From Nothophaeocryptopus gaeumannii (Eukaryota; Ascomycota; Dothideomycetes; Mycosphaerellales; Mycosphaerellaceae), in assembly GCA_031771865.1 (NCBI GenBank), contig JASISA010000036.1, positions 1,240,001 through 1,304,000 on the forward strand: a stretch of 64,000 nucleotides of DNA, given 5' to 3'. Shown here piece after piece: positions 8,762 through 20,782 of the stretch. The notes beneath the pieces are model-generated. The model saw only the letters and a list, made by a program, of their open reading frames with translations, ran no database searches and was not told the DNA's origin. Numbering within the stretch: the first letter of the stretch is position 1; every line of letters starts with the position of its first letter. The position numbers were made by a program, and so were the translations under genes.

Positions 8762-11700
8762 TCATGTTGTCGCAACAACGACGAGAGCAATCTGTGGGAA
8801 GCAAAGTTAGTAAGATTCGCAGTCCGACCCTCCCGATCTCGAAGCTTCACCAGACAGCAGAACTCACCACAGCGGCGATCACAAGCAACCCAATAACACT
8901 CATGATCCGATTCAACATCCTCCACCATCTCGCCTTCATATATTTCCTCTCCTCCCTCCACTTCTTCTCTGCATCCCCGGCCTCATGTCTCATCATCGCC
9001 GCCTGAACATCCTCTTCACTGCCTTGCATAGCACTCTTCTCCAGATCGTGATCTGTCGGCGGACGGTGCGGTAAGGGCAGGATGGCGCCTAGCATCCAGC
9101 AGAGTGGGAGGAGGAAGCCTAGCCAAAACAGCAGAACCTGACGATTACAACGTGAGTAAATGAGCGTGTTTAGACTCTCGGTGAAGCTGGGTGCTTGCCA
9201 GAAAGATGCACGCCTCTGAGAAGTACGTTTTGAGGGCGCGAGATGCGGGTCCTGCATGCTGAGTTGGAAATCGCTCATACGGTCTTTGGTCATGGGACGG
9301 GGAAATTGCATGTTGTCCCATTCGCCTTGTTTGCTGTATTTCCTTAGGGTTTTCCTCTTTGGCCCTTGTTGGTCGTCCTCGTCCTTGAGTGTTCCCCACC
9401 TGGGCTGGCCAGAAGGCAGAGTCTCCACGTCCCGAATGTCGCCTCCATCCTGGGTGTTGGGGAGAGGATCCTGTGTGATCGCCATTGAATCTGGCCTAGT
9501 ATCCTGCGATGGCCTCGATTTCTGGCTCTTGCGAAGCTTGGATGACCGCTTGCTGGCACTGCCTGAACCGCCTCTCTTCCTCGTCCGGGTACGGAAAATC
9601 GCCGGCAAGAAGTGGCTACTGCTAGGGCTCCCGGGTTCGCCATTACTGTACGTCTGACCGAGTCGGCTGGTGATACTGCGATCTGTCCATGAGCTTTCGC
9701 CTCTTCTGTGACGATCGCCTGATCGTCTCGCCGCTTGCTCTGTAGATGTAAGACTGCTCAAAGAGATTTTGCTATTAAGGAATGCTGTACCGCTGTAAAA
9801 TTGTCGTGCCCAAGATGGGAAGAGACTGCCGCCATCGGTGCTGTATCGCTCGCTGTCGACATAGCTGGCTTCGCTCTGTTGCCTGGAGTGCCCTGGGGTC
9901 GTATGGCTTCTCGTCCGTAATGAGTAGCCGGATCGCTTCTGGTGTAGTGACGGCCGCGCCATTTCGGAAAGAGTGTCGAAGGCCTCGTCCTCATCGCGAC
10001 TGCTGGGAATGGGAGGTAGAGGTGGTAAAGGCCCGTCGTACTTCTTCCCAGTGTCGATGATGTTCGCTCCTTCAGGCGCTCTGAACAGAGGCTGCGGCAC
10101 AGCTGACTCTTCTCGGTAGATACCCAAAGTCATGTCTCCTGGGGAGTTCTCATCCAGACTGGTGCCGCGCGTCGCGGGTGATGGCACTTCTGACAATAGA
10201 GATGCCGCGGGGGCGCTGTCTCTTCGTTTGAATTGGTCCACCGGCGACAATGGTGCGCTGCTCGCCTCATCTATAGTGAGCACTCCGCTGCCATACGACC
10301 AGTGACTGTAGTGTTGACTAGCTGTTCTGGCAGCTCCATCGCTCTCGCTCGCAATCGTGCTCAGATGACTGCTGAATGGCCGCCGTGGATACGGCAGCGT
10401 ATCGATGTCTTCTGAATCCATGGTTTCATTGGCGCGAGACGAACTCGCTTGACTTGATAATGAAGCAAGAGACTCTGAGCCTGCTTTGTGCCGTATTCGC
10501 TTCTTTGGAATGTACAATGGAGGTAAGGTATCGTTTGACTCCAAGCTTGCCCACGAGCTTTGGGGCGTAAGGCTTCGACCAGTTTGAGGCCTGGCAGCAC
10601 TGTGTCGCGAAAGGCGGGAAGTGATAGACTCGACAGAAGCAACGTCACGGAGGCGACCTCGCTGTGAGATTGCAAGAGGTGTGTCCAAGCTTGGGCTATA
10701 GGCGACAAAATTAGGCGATGACGACTGGACATGGGATGTCTCCGCGATCGTAGCTGGTGTTGATTCCGGACCGTAAAGCTGGAGTACCGGAGATGAACTA
10801 ACTTCCCGAGTTACAGATCTCCCTGGCAAACTCGGTATCGATCCGTCGGAATGTGATCTTCTTGAGCTTCTTCTAGAAAGGTTAGAAGGAGTCTCCGACT
10901 CTGTGGGCTCTGCGGGTGCTGTGTGAGGTCGTGATGAAAGGGAGCCCTCTGATGGTTGAGACCCTGGTCGCGGGTCCGTCGGCGAGGACGAAGACGAATA
11001 AGATACTGGAACGGGTCGAATGGTCGTCAATCTCTCTGGAGAGGCTTCCTGCAGTGTCTGCAACGCATGCGCAGGGCCCAACCTAGCAATATCGTCGCCT
11101 TCTGCTCGTGCGCGGTTCTCCTGCTCATATGGGGTTGGAGTCGTTCGCAGAGTCGTGGCCAAACTGGACCTTAAGCTCTTTTGACTCTTTGCCTGCCAGG
11201 CAATCTCGCTATCCTGCAGGGTGGAACATTGCGAGTAGTCTCCCGTCGAAGTACTGCGACGGTGCCACACTGGTCGTGGCAGGGTGGGCTGCGAGATAAT
11301 GGGAAGCAGGGTTATACTTGGTGCTCGTTCCTCTTCACGATCCGTACTCCACGCCTCATTCGCTGGCGTGGGTGCTTCTGAAACGCCAAAGTCCCGGCTT
11401 GAAGCCGACAATCCTGGATTCGAATCGCTAGCTTCCCTCACTGCAGCCGGCTGGGGTAAGCGACTGCCTGCGCCTATCTCATCTGATGAAGAGTCTTGAG
11501 CCTCGTCAGACTCCTCGGCTTGAATTCCTTGATTCTCTTTGGAGGCCTCATCGTCTTCGTCGTCGCGGACATCGGCAGGTCGTGTCGCAGGTGAGTTCGA
11601 GGGCTTGACTAAGCGCAATGTCGGCTCCAGCTGTTCTGGATTCGGACCAGGATGGCGTTGGTTGTTCTGCGACTGCGACCGTTCGTGAAGAGCTACTCTG

Positions 11701-11813
11701 CCTCTGCTCAGTCGCTGTATGTCTCGAGGTGACATTTCGCCACGCTGCGATGAGAAGAATCCTGACATGCCGGCATTGTTTTTGGTGCGGCGAGGATCGG
11801 GGTCGAGGAACAT
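8762..11813 (-). CDS. Large serine-rich protein with two C-terminal membrane segments
   Basis: Two exons: 8868-11813 and 8762-8791, with a 76-bp intron 8792-8867 (GTGAGT donor, CTAAC branch, CACAG acceptor). Splicing replaces the unspliced tail VSSAVW with IALVVVATT and completes the second membrane helix; total 991 residues. Residues 1 to about 880 are Ser/Pro/Arg-rich, low complexity and probably disordered, with many SP/TP sites. Near 890-910 is a TM segment (LLFWLGFLLPLCWMLGAILPL). A charged loop with a Trp/Arg motif (KWREERKYMKARWWRMLNRI) leads to the final TM. Filamentous ascomycetes keep this C-terminal module in proteins annotated only as serine-rich; function is unknown. The intron call rests on splice signals and the improved C-terminal helix. 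Confidence 0.8.
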
Positions 11814-13226
11814 GAGGGACTAAATATCACAGCAAGAAACGAAGGTTTGTAAGGATCGTGCAGCATAATATCAAATGAATGACTTGTGCTCGAGAGCCAC
11901 GCTCTGTGCACCAGAGCGCCGTTCCCAGAGCTGCAGGTGTGGTGCCCGGGCGGTAGGTGATGTGTAAAGAGCTTCAGGAGACGCCTGTCTGTCGTAGCAG
12001 GCCGTTCGCAAGCACTGCTAACCAATGCACTTGCGCGTATGCAAGCTGCAGGGTGGGACAGGCCTGCGATGGGCGCGCAAACGTTGTAGAAATCCTGGCA
12101 GAGTCGCTGTCAAGGGCCGTAGTGGTGGGCGAGAGGTGGGAGGTGGTAGGGTAGGAGGATGCTGGACATGCGATATAGGACGAAGAAGTTCGAGAAGCAA
12201 CATCAAGGAGAAGGCTCAGGAAGCCACTCACAGAGGCTGATTGCGTCGGTCCGCACTCACTACTATTCTGTCATCACCCTCGGCCACGGTATCGCCGCCA
12301 GAGAGCACGAACTAGAGAGCGGTGCAATCGATAGGCAGGGGTGCCACGAACCACCAGACCACTTGGAGAGCTCTCATCTGGAAATGACACGCTAACGTCC
12401 TTGGCCAGCGAATGGCGCCGCGCACAAGCTCAAAGACACCGAGCGCTTCTCGCGGCCACACGCTGTCCCTTTGCGGCGGCGACATGAATGGACGGATTGA
12501 TGGCAGAAGAGGGCAGTGTAGTGATGAAACACTTCCTCCTGAAGACATGAAGTTACGGTGGGTGCATGTGAAAGGTGAAGGTGAGTCGTGCCTCTGTTTT
12601 GCTGGTGAGGCTCAAACGGGCCAGGCCGCAAACTCAGGCGCGACGCGACGCGACGCGTGGAACGCAACGGCTGTCCAAAGGTGTTGGCAGAACAATACGA
12701 AGTCGTGTCCTGCTTTTGACTGATGAGGAAAGAATGCGAACCTAAGTCTACCACGGCTGAGTCAACGGCCCTCGAATGCATCGATCATGTCTCCCACGAG
12801 CGGCTGTTGATCCTCTGTTGAGTCTGTTCCACGCTTTCGAGTCGATCGATAATTCGGCTCAAGGCGCCTACTCCCACCGAATCGAGAGTGTGAAAGGCTA
12901 ATTTCGACAGGCTTCGGAAGTGCATGCAGTAGCACCCTCGTTCGGCCCGCATTTGTGCAAGGATGCCTGGTAGAATTGTTTGGAGCCTCATTTCGACCCT
13001 CAACTGCCGCTTCCACACACATCACCAGCTATTGCTGTCATACGCCGGTTGCGCCGTTGCTGCAGAGCTCGAAGTGGCAGCACCTGGCTAGGTGAAAAGG
13101 AGAAGGCGACGATGCACGATTGAACAGCATCCAAATAGCTGCCACACCGAATCACGCAGGAGCCGTTACTCCCGCACTTGGACGGACATCTGGCCGCTTC
13201 AAGCGTGTCGAAACATAATCCACCCA
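11814..13226. other. Long divergent promoter region with CGACG tandem repeat
   Basis: About 1.4 kb between the divergent Ser-rich protein gene and rce1. Short frames on both strands lack motifs. At 12636-12657 there is a short tandem array of CGACG units ending in ACGCGT, which is the core of the MluI cell-cycle box bound by MBF-type factors in yeasts. A role here is speculative. Confidence 0.5.
12636..12657. repeat. CGACG pentamer tandem repeat ending in ACGCGT
   Basis: Three and a half copies of a CGACG unit end in ACGCGTGG, inside the divergent promoter region. It may be a simple repeat or a cluster of MCB-like sites. Confidence 0.6.
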
Positions 13227-14451
13227 ATGGCTCCACCAAGCACGAGTTGGCAGGGAAGTTCCCATCTGTTTGGGAAACTGAAGGAAATCTACTTTGGCAA
13301 GAAAGGTGAGTGACATCTGGTATACACACGTCTTGGCGTTTATCTGAACGACGTCACTGACACCAACGATAGAAGCACCACCGTTGATCTCGGAGCAAAC
13401 AGCTCTGCTATCCGGTCTGTTGTTCACCGCCTTCTTCGTCGCACCGTGCTACCTCTCCAAGACGTTGCGCACCAACCCATTGCAAAGCCGTGATGCCCCG
13501 ACAGTTATCAAGGCACGTGTGCGGGCAGTTGGACTCAGCTGTGTAGCATCCACCATTGTTGCCGTCTACGTCCTCGTGGTCTGCGGACACGCAACACCGA
13601 CAGATGTCCTACGTTCATTCGGAGTCTGGCCTGTCAACCCAGTCGACTGCCTCAAAACATTCGCACTCTTATCCGTCCTCTTCGTCGGTCCGCTCTATGA
13701 GACGATCATCGTTGATGCCGGATGGAAGCACTGGAAGCTCTCCGAAGCCAGAGAACGATTCTGGGACTCGTGGACTGGCTTTCGGAACCACGTCGCAGCA
13801 CCTTGGTCGGAGGAATGGGTATTCCGAGCGCTAGTCGTCTCGCTATATCTCCTAGCCAAGGTCTCTCCGCAAAGGATTGTCTTCGCGAGTCCGCTCATTT
13901 TCGGAGCTGCTCACGTTCACCACCTGGCCGAGTTCGTCCAGAGCCAAAGGTCAGTCTCGAATGTGCCGGTCTTCAAAATCATCTTGATGGGCCTCGCCCG
14001 GAGCCTGTTCCAATTCACATACACCAGCCTGTTTGGGTTCTTCGCAGCTTTCCTGTACTTGCGCACGGGCAGCGTCTTTGCTGCGATCACAGCACATATG
14101 TTCTGCAACTTTATGGGCTTCCCGCGGGTATTCGGCAGGGTTGGGATCATATCAATCGATGACAGCGCAACCTATGAGATGACCCCAGATGTTGCGCAAG
14201 GCAAGATGGACGATCCAGTTGCCCAGGGAAAGCGTGATGAGGATGCAGATAAGGTCAGAGTTGGCAATAGCCTCATGCAGGATCAAGATGGTAGCGCGCA
14301 GAGGGCCACGGAGGCTTCTGGGCCTCGACATGTGAATTTTGGAGTCCAGTGGACCGTGGTGTATTACGTGCTGCTGTTCGTCGGTGCTTACGGCTTCTAC
14401 AAGCTGCTCTGGCCGCTGACAGAGAGCTCGAATGCTCTGGCTCAGTTTTAG
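13227..14451 (+). CDS. rce1: CAAX prenyl protease 2 (type II CAAX endopeptidase)
   Basis: Two exons: 13227-13305 and 13373-14451, with a 67-bp intron (GTGAGT, CACTGAC branch, GATAG). The short first exon begins MAPPSTSWQG and joins in phase 1 to give KKEAPPLISEQ, as expected for this family; total 385 residues. Rce1 is an ER membrane protease that removes the last three residues from prenylated Ras, Rho and a-factor-type proteins. Visible motifs are the EExxxR glutamate pair (APWSEEWVFRA), the FGAAHVHH histidine and the HMFCNF segment that completes the metal-free catalytic centre. Multiple TM helices are present. The last helix follows a polar insert of about 60 residues (near 14160-14335). 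It is probably ubiquitously expressed. Confidence 0.93.
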
Positions 14452-14811
14452 CGAGAATGGCATGGCTTCTGCTCCCCAAAGATCTCTCACGTGCTGCAGA
14501 GAGTGCAACCTTCTAATCTTAGACGACTTTTGATCTTGCTTGATCGCGACTTCCACCCTCCGAGGTCGTCTCTGATTTTGGAGCAGTGCTTGAGGTCTTT
14601 TCATGAAGAAATGTCACGTTCCCGTGATGAGGTTTTCGTAATCTGTGGTAGTGCTCGTTCTTCTTACCCAGAGCAACTCCATCTCAATGCCCGCTCGAAC
14701 GCTGCAAAAGAACAACACATAGCAGCTGCCACTACTCGTCTTGGTTCGCGCTACCATCGCGTCTGAGACTAGTCAGTCATTTCTCAACACCTGTACACAC
14801 AAACTGACAAC
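14452..14811. other. Convergent intergenic region
   Basis: 360 bp between the stops of rce1 (plus) and spt4 (minus); it should hold the 3' UTRs. Nothing else was seen. Confidence 0.5.
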
Positions 14812-15185
14812 TCACGGAATATACCTAATCCCAGCATTCTCCGCCGCACTCGCAAACTCCTCAGGCAACTATCATCCAGAATCAGTACTCCACTCATCCC
14901 ACATATCCCTCAGTCAATACTCACAATCCCATTAACCTTGACGGCATAAACCCCCGGCACATATCCCTGAATCCTCAACCACTTGGCCACCCAGCCGGTA
15001 CTTGTGTCGTTTACGGTCACGACTCCCTCGAAGACCTCCGAAGTGCATTCTCCGAGCGTTTCGCTGCTGTTCCGGATCTCGAGAAAGTCTTCGCAGTTAG
15101 GGCAGCCTTGTTTCAGCCATTTGGATTGGCCTTGTACGAAGGCGCAGACGAGACAGGCGCGGAGTTGGCGGGGGACTGTGGTCAT
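14812..15185 (-). CDS. spt4: Transcription elongation factor Spt4
   Basis: Exons 14925-15185 and 14812-14868, with a 56-bp intron (GTGAGT, ACTGAT branch, GATAG), give 105 residues, the usual Spt4 length. Spt4 pairs with Spt5 (DSIF) on RNA polymerase II in the nucleus and supports processive elongation. The zinc-finger cysteines are C11, C14, C28 and C31 (RACLVC, GCPNC). The conserved VFEG, WVAKWLRIQGYVPGVYAVKV block follows. The second exon supplies the family-like ending LPEEFASAAENAGIRYIP; without splicing the protein would end early at VSID. The open frame continues upstream of ATG 15185, but the Spt4 homology starts there. Confidence 0.94.
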
Positions 15186-15596
15186 TTTTGCGGGTTCTTG
15201 GTTATCGGGATGGGCTGAGGATTTGAGAGGCCAGTGATTTGGGTTTCCAGTTGTTGGAGGACTGAGTGAGAATGTCCGATGTTGATTGTTGTTGCTTGTG
15301 GTTGTTCTTTGTCGTACGGAGGAGAAGATTCTCGAGCAAAGGAAGGTCAAGCGAGCGGACTGGAGGCCGCTCAGGCAGACCAATCAGGCACATTTTCTCA
15401 TGATGTCGGAGTTTGATGCACATGCGACCATCTGCTCCCTCTCTTCACATACATACACTCCATCGAACTACAAACACCTGCACCGGCAGCGTTTCCTTCG
15501 TGTTCGACAGTCTGTCGTTTCAGCTCCCCGCAAAACCCTCGAGTCGCCTTTGAGAAACGCCGAGACCACACGTAGGTCCGCGTCCAACCACCCAGC
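15186..15596. promoter_or_regulatory. Divergent promoter spt4 / PP5
   Basis: 411 bp separate the two start codons, so the two housekeeping genes share this upstream region. No specific element was identified. Confidence 0.6.
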
Positions 15597-17039
15597 ATGG
15601 CAGCCGATAATTCACTGGACGCCGTTGCGCTGAAGAACAAGGGCAACGACGCGTTCAAGAGTAAAGACTGGCCCACCGCTATCGAGTACTACACCAAGGC
15701 GATCGAGAAGGATGACACACAACCCTCATTCTACACCAATCGGGCACAAGCCAACATCAAGCTTGAAGCGTACGGATATGCCATGGCCGATGCAACCAAG
15801 GCGATTGAGATCGACCCGTCGTTTGCGAAAGCCTACTATCGAAGAGCAGTTGCGCATACCGCAATTCTGAGACATGGAGATGCGATACACGACTGGAAGG
15901 TCGTTGTGCGAAAGAACCCAGGTGATAAGGTTGCAAAGGCACAATATGAGGCGTGCCAGAAGATGGTGAAGAGGGATGCCTTCCTCAAGGCTATCGAAGT
16001 TGCAGATGCTCCTTCAGCTGCCGAAGGCTTGGACTTGGATAACATGACCGTCGAAGAGGACTACGATGGTGTGCGGTTAAAAGATGAAATGACACAGGAG
16101 TTCATCGATGACATGATCGATCGGTTCAAGAATGGAAAGAAGATCCATCGGAAATACGTCTATCAGATTATTCTCGCGGTCAAGGAACTTGTGTACAACG
16201 AGCCAACGATGGTGGAGACCATGGTTGAGGGAGACAATAAGCTCACAGTCTGCGGTGATACTCACGGGCAATACTTCGATTTGCTGGAGATCTTCCGATT
16301 GAACGGCTTCCCCACCGATAAGCACCACTACCTGTTCAACGGCGACTTCGTTGATCGAGGCTCCTGGTCAACAGAAATCGCCCTTCTGCTCTACAGCTAC
16401 AAGTGGCTACACCCGACCTCCTTCTTCCTCAACCGCGGCAACCACGAAACCGATGACATGAACCGAATGTACGGCTTCGAAGGCGAATGCAAAGCGAAAT
16501 ACAACGAGCGCGTATTCAAACTCTTCTCCGAATCCTTCTCCGCACTCCCACTCGCCACGCTCATCGGCAACAAATACCTTGTCCTCCACGGAGGCCTCTT
16601 CTCCGACGACGACATCTCCCTCGACGACATCCGAAAACTGAACAGACACAACCAAAGACAACCGGGTCAATCAGGCTTAATGATGGAAATGCTCTGGACA
16701 GATCCCCAAACCACACCAGGCCGCGGCCCCTCAAAACGAGGCGTCGGATTACAATTCGGACCCGACGTCACAAAGCGATTCTGTGAGAAGAACGGGCTCG
16801 ATGCCGTTATCCGGAGTCACGAGGTCCGAATGGATGGGTACGAAGTCGAGCATGATGGGAGATGTATCACGGTTTTCTCGGCGCCGAAGTATTGCGATTC
16901 GACGGAGAACAAGGGCGCATTTATCAATATTGAAGCGGATTATAAGTTGCAGTATACGCAGTTTGATGCGGTGCCGCATCCGGATATCAAGCCCATGGCG
17001 TATGCTTCGAATAATATGATGCAGATGATGGGAATGTAG
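15597..17039 (+). CDS. ppt1: Serine/threonine protein phosphatase 5 (TPR-PPP)
   Basis: Single exon of 480 codons. Three TPR repeats occupy about residues 8-110 (LKNKGNDAFKSKDWPTAIEYY, then two more) and bind the C-terminus of Hsp90 or Hsp70. A linker leads to the PPP catalytic domain with all metal-site motifs: GDTHGQ near residue 220, GDFVDRG, RGNHET and LHGGLF, followed by LWTDP and the C-terminal SAPKYCD. PP5/Ppt1 dephosphorylates Hsp90, Cdc37 and kinase clients in cytoplasm and nucleus; the TPR part auto-inhibits it. The C-terminus ends Met-rich (NNMMQMMGM), common in fungal PP5. Absence of introns is confirmed by the uninterrupted domain. Confidence 0.96.
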   Translation: MAADNSLDAVALKNKGNDAFKSKDWPTAIEYYTKAIEKDDTQPSFYTNRAQANIKLEAYGYAMADATKAIEIDPSFAKAYYRRAVAHTAILRHGDAIHDWKVVVRKNPGDKVAKAQYEACQKMVKRDAFLKAIEVADAPSAAEGLDLDNMTVEEDYDGVRLKDEMTQEFIDDMIDRFKNGKKIHRKYVYQIILAVKELVYNEPTMVETMVEGDNKLTVCGDTHGQYFDLLEIFRLNGFPTDKHHYLFNGDFVDRGSWSTEIALLLYSYKWLHPTSFFLNRGNHETDDMNRMYGFEGECKAKYNERVFKLFSESFSALPLATLIGNKYLVLHGGLFSDDDISLDDIRKLNRHNQRQPGQSGLMMEMLWTDPQTTPGRGPSKRGVGLQFGPDVTKRFCEKNGLDAVIRSHEVRMDGYEVEHDGRCITVFSAPKYCDSTENKGAFINIEADYKLQYTQFDAVPHPDIKPMAYASNNMMQMMGM

Positions 17040-17463
17040 GGCGGAGCCAGCAATCTGTTGGACAACCCAAGGCAATGCAATGCATTGTGGCTTACAACAG
17101 CGCTTTGGCTTCGGGTACTTACATTTTGGCACGAAACCATGTTGGCAGGGAATTGTTGGGTCACATTCTGGCAACTGATGATGGCAGGAAACAGGACACA
17201 TGCATAGCGATCGGAGAGGTTCAATTGTGCTACCCTTGCATGGTGTTGGTGAATGGACGGTGATATACCAAAGAAAGTGGCTTGTGGGCATTTTCTGGAG
17301 AGCGAGCTTCAATTTCTTGGACACAGCTTGTCCTTGATATACAGCTTCTTCAACTCAGACACGTTCTTCTGTGCAAGCAAATGACTCCGTATCGTCATGG
17401 TACCTTTCCCGAACGCCTCGCTAAAGTTTCAACAGATTAAGCAGTGAGTTCATAGTGTTGCGA
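17040..17463. other. Convergent region with a possible minus-strand exon
   Basis: 424 bp between the stops of PP5 and RFC. On the minus strand a 38-codon stretch (17425 to stop 17309) reads as a plausible protein end (AFGKGTMTIRSHLLAQ, KKLYIKDKLCPRN) and follows a possible acceptor TTTAG. I could not link it to an upstream exon, so it may be chance. Confidence 0.3.
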
Positions 17464-18575
17464 TCATTTCTTTGGGATGTCGAAGAGCTGCGGCTTCATG
17501 TTCAGCTTGCACAGCTTGGCAACGCATCCGGCAAGTTGGATGTAGGTCTGAAGGCCCTCCAGAATCCTCATGTGCGTGAAGCCGATTTCGCGAATGAACT
17601 CCAGCTTCGTGTGTTCGGAGAGTGTCGGTATCGTCTTGGTCACTTTGAACATCGTACTGATGATATCGTGGCACGAATAGCCCAGAGTCCTGTCCAAAAC
17701 ATCAGCATTGTTCACCATAGGTATAAAGAATCATGTACTCACCACAACTCCTTCAATGAATCCAACGCCTCATCTATTTTCTGCTCTTGACAACTCTTAA
17801 TCATCGCCTGCACCTTAATTGGATGCGGACTATCCACCACCCGAAACACATTATCCCCATTCACAAACCCAAACCCCGCATGCGTACTCTGCAGATTGTT
17901 TATCGCTTGTCGCATATCTCCTTCTGCACTAAATACCAGCGCTGCGATCCCGTCATCGCTATACTCTACATTCTCGGCTTTGCAGATCTGACTGATTCTC
18001 TTGACGACTTGTCCGTCTGTGAGTCGGGAATATCGGAGGATTGCGCAACGGGATTGCAGCGGTTCGATGATTTTGTTGCTTTGATTGCAGGCGAATGCGA
18101 AACGTGTGGTGCCGGAGTAGATCTCCATCGTCCTTCGAAGGGCTTGTTGCGCTCCGCTCGTCATACTATCCGCCTCATCCAGAATCACAATCTTCTGTCT
18201 TCCCGCGGGGAGTGTGACTTTCTTCTGCGCGAAGCCTTTTATCCTGTTCCGTACTACGTCTATTCCTCGCTCGTCGGAAGCATTGAGTTCGAGGACGGCT
18301 TCTTTGTAGGCGTCGCCGAGGAGTTGGCGGGCGAGACAGAGGATGGAGGTTGTTTTGCCGATTCCTGGCATGCCGGAGATGATTACGTGTGGCATGTTGC
18401 CGTCTTTGGCGATGATTTTGAGGCGCTCGATGGTTTCGGTGTTTCCTACGATGTCGTCGAGGAAGACGGGACGGTACTTTTCGACCCAGGGAAGTTCGTA
18501 GGTGGTGGTTGCGCCGTTGGTTTGGGCTCTAACGCCGTTGGTTGAGGCATCTTTGGATGATTCCGCTCGCGCCAT
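17464..18575 (-). CDS. Replication factor C small subunit (yeast Rfc4 / human RFC2 type)
   Basis: Exons 17743-18575 and 17464-17689, with a 53-bp intron 17690-17742 spliced within a Trp codon, give 352 residues. The AAA+ clamp loader opens and loads PCNA at primer-template junctions. Motifs: KYRP near residue 33, Walker A GMPGIGKT at 68-75, Walker B VILDEADS near 130-136, sensor-1 region FACNQSNKI and the arginine-finger SRC box at 175-177. [19 protein letters not shown] matches the yeast Rfc4/human RFC2 branch closely. The C-terminal collar ends [22 protein letters not shown]. It is divergently placed from the GH47 gene. Confidence 0.95.
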
Positions 18576-18930
18576 TTTGTTGGCGGTATAGGAGGTGAGA
18601 GCGTGGTGTGTTGGAGGGCGAAGCGTGAGGTAAACGCGCCTTCAAGACGCGACAGTGGACACGCGAAAGTCATTTGGACGCTAGGACCTCCACTTTCCAA
18701 CATACGGGCGATGGACATTCTTCGTATCGTATTGGTACAGATACCACACAGTGCACCTTGCTTTGTATTAGAAGGACAAGCACCCTTTAGAGATGGCTGC
18801 AGCTCCTCTTCTATCCTCGTGATTCCTTTCCTGACATATGACGGCTGGCACTTTCTGCCACAACACCAGCTTCAGCGCAAGCGACGGGAACCTGCATTCG
18901 TCGTCATGATAAAGTAACATACTCAGCAAA
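18576..18930. promoter_or_regulatory. Divergent promoter RFC / GH47
   Basis: 355 bp separate the start codons of the clamp-loader subunit and the mannosidase. It contains ACGCG near 18630 (AAACGCGCC), a possible MCB-like element suited to an S-phase gene. That assignment is inference. Confidence 0.5.

Positions 18931-20782
<1,852 letters not shown>

Noticed and set aside
8847..8867. Unspliced end VSSAVW for the Ser-rich protein
   Set aside because: A strong intron with branch point and acceptor gives a better membrane-helix ending.
11401..11430. GGATTCGAATC, a possible tRNA B-box
   Set aside because: It lies inside the coding exon of the Ser-rich protein and has no matching A-box or acceptor stem.
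14910..15383. 157-residue version of Spt4 with a 66-residue N-terminal extension
   Set aside because: The extension starts at a non-ATG codon; the Spt4 domain begins at ATG 15185, and the true C-terminus needs the second exon.
17787..18545. 252-codon + strand frame opposite the RFC subunit
   Set aside because: Antisense shadow; the minus strand has Walker A, Walker B and SRC motifs.
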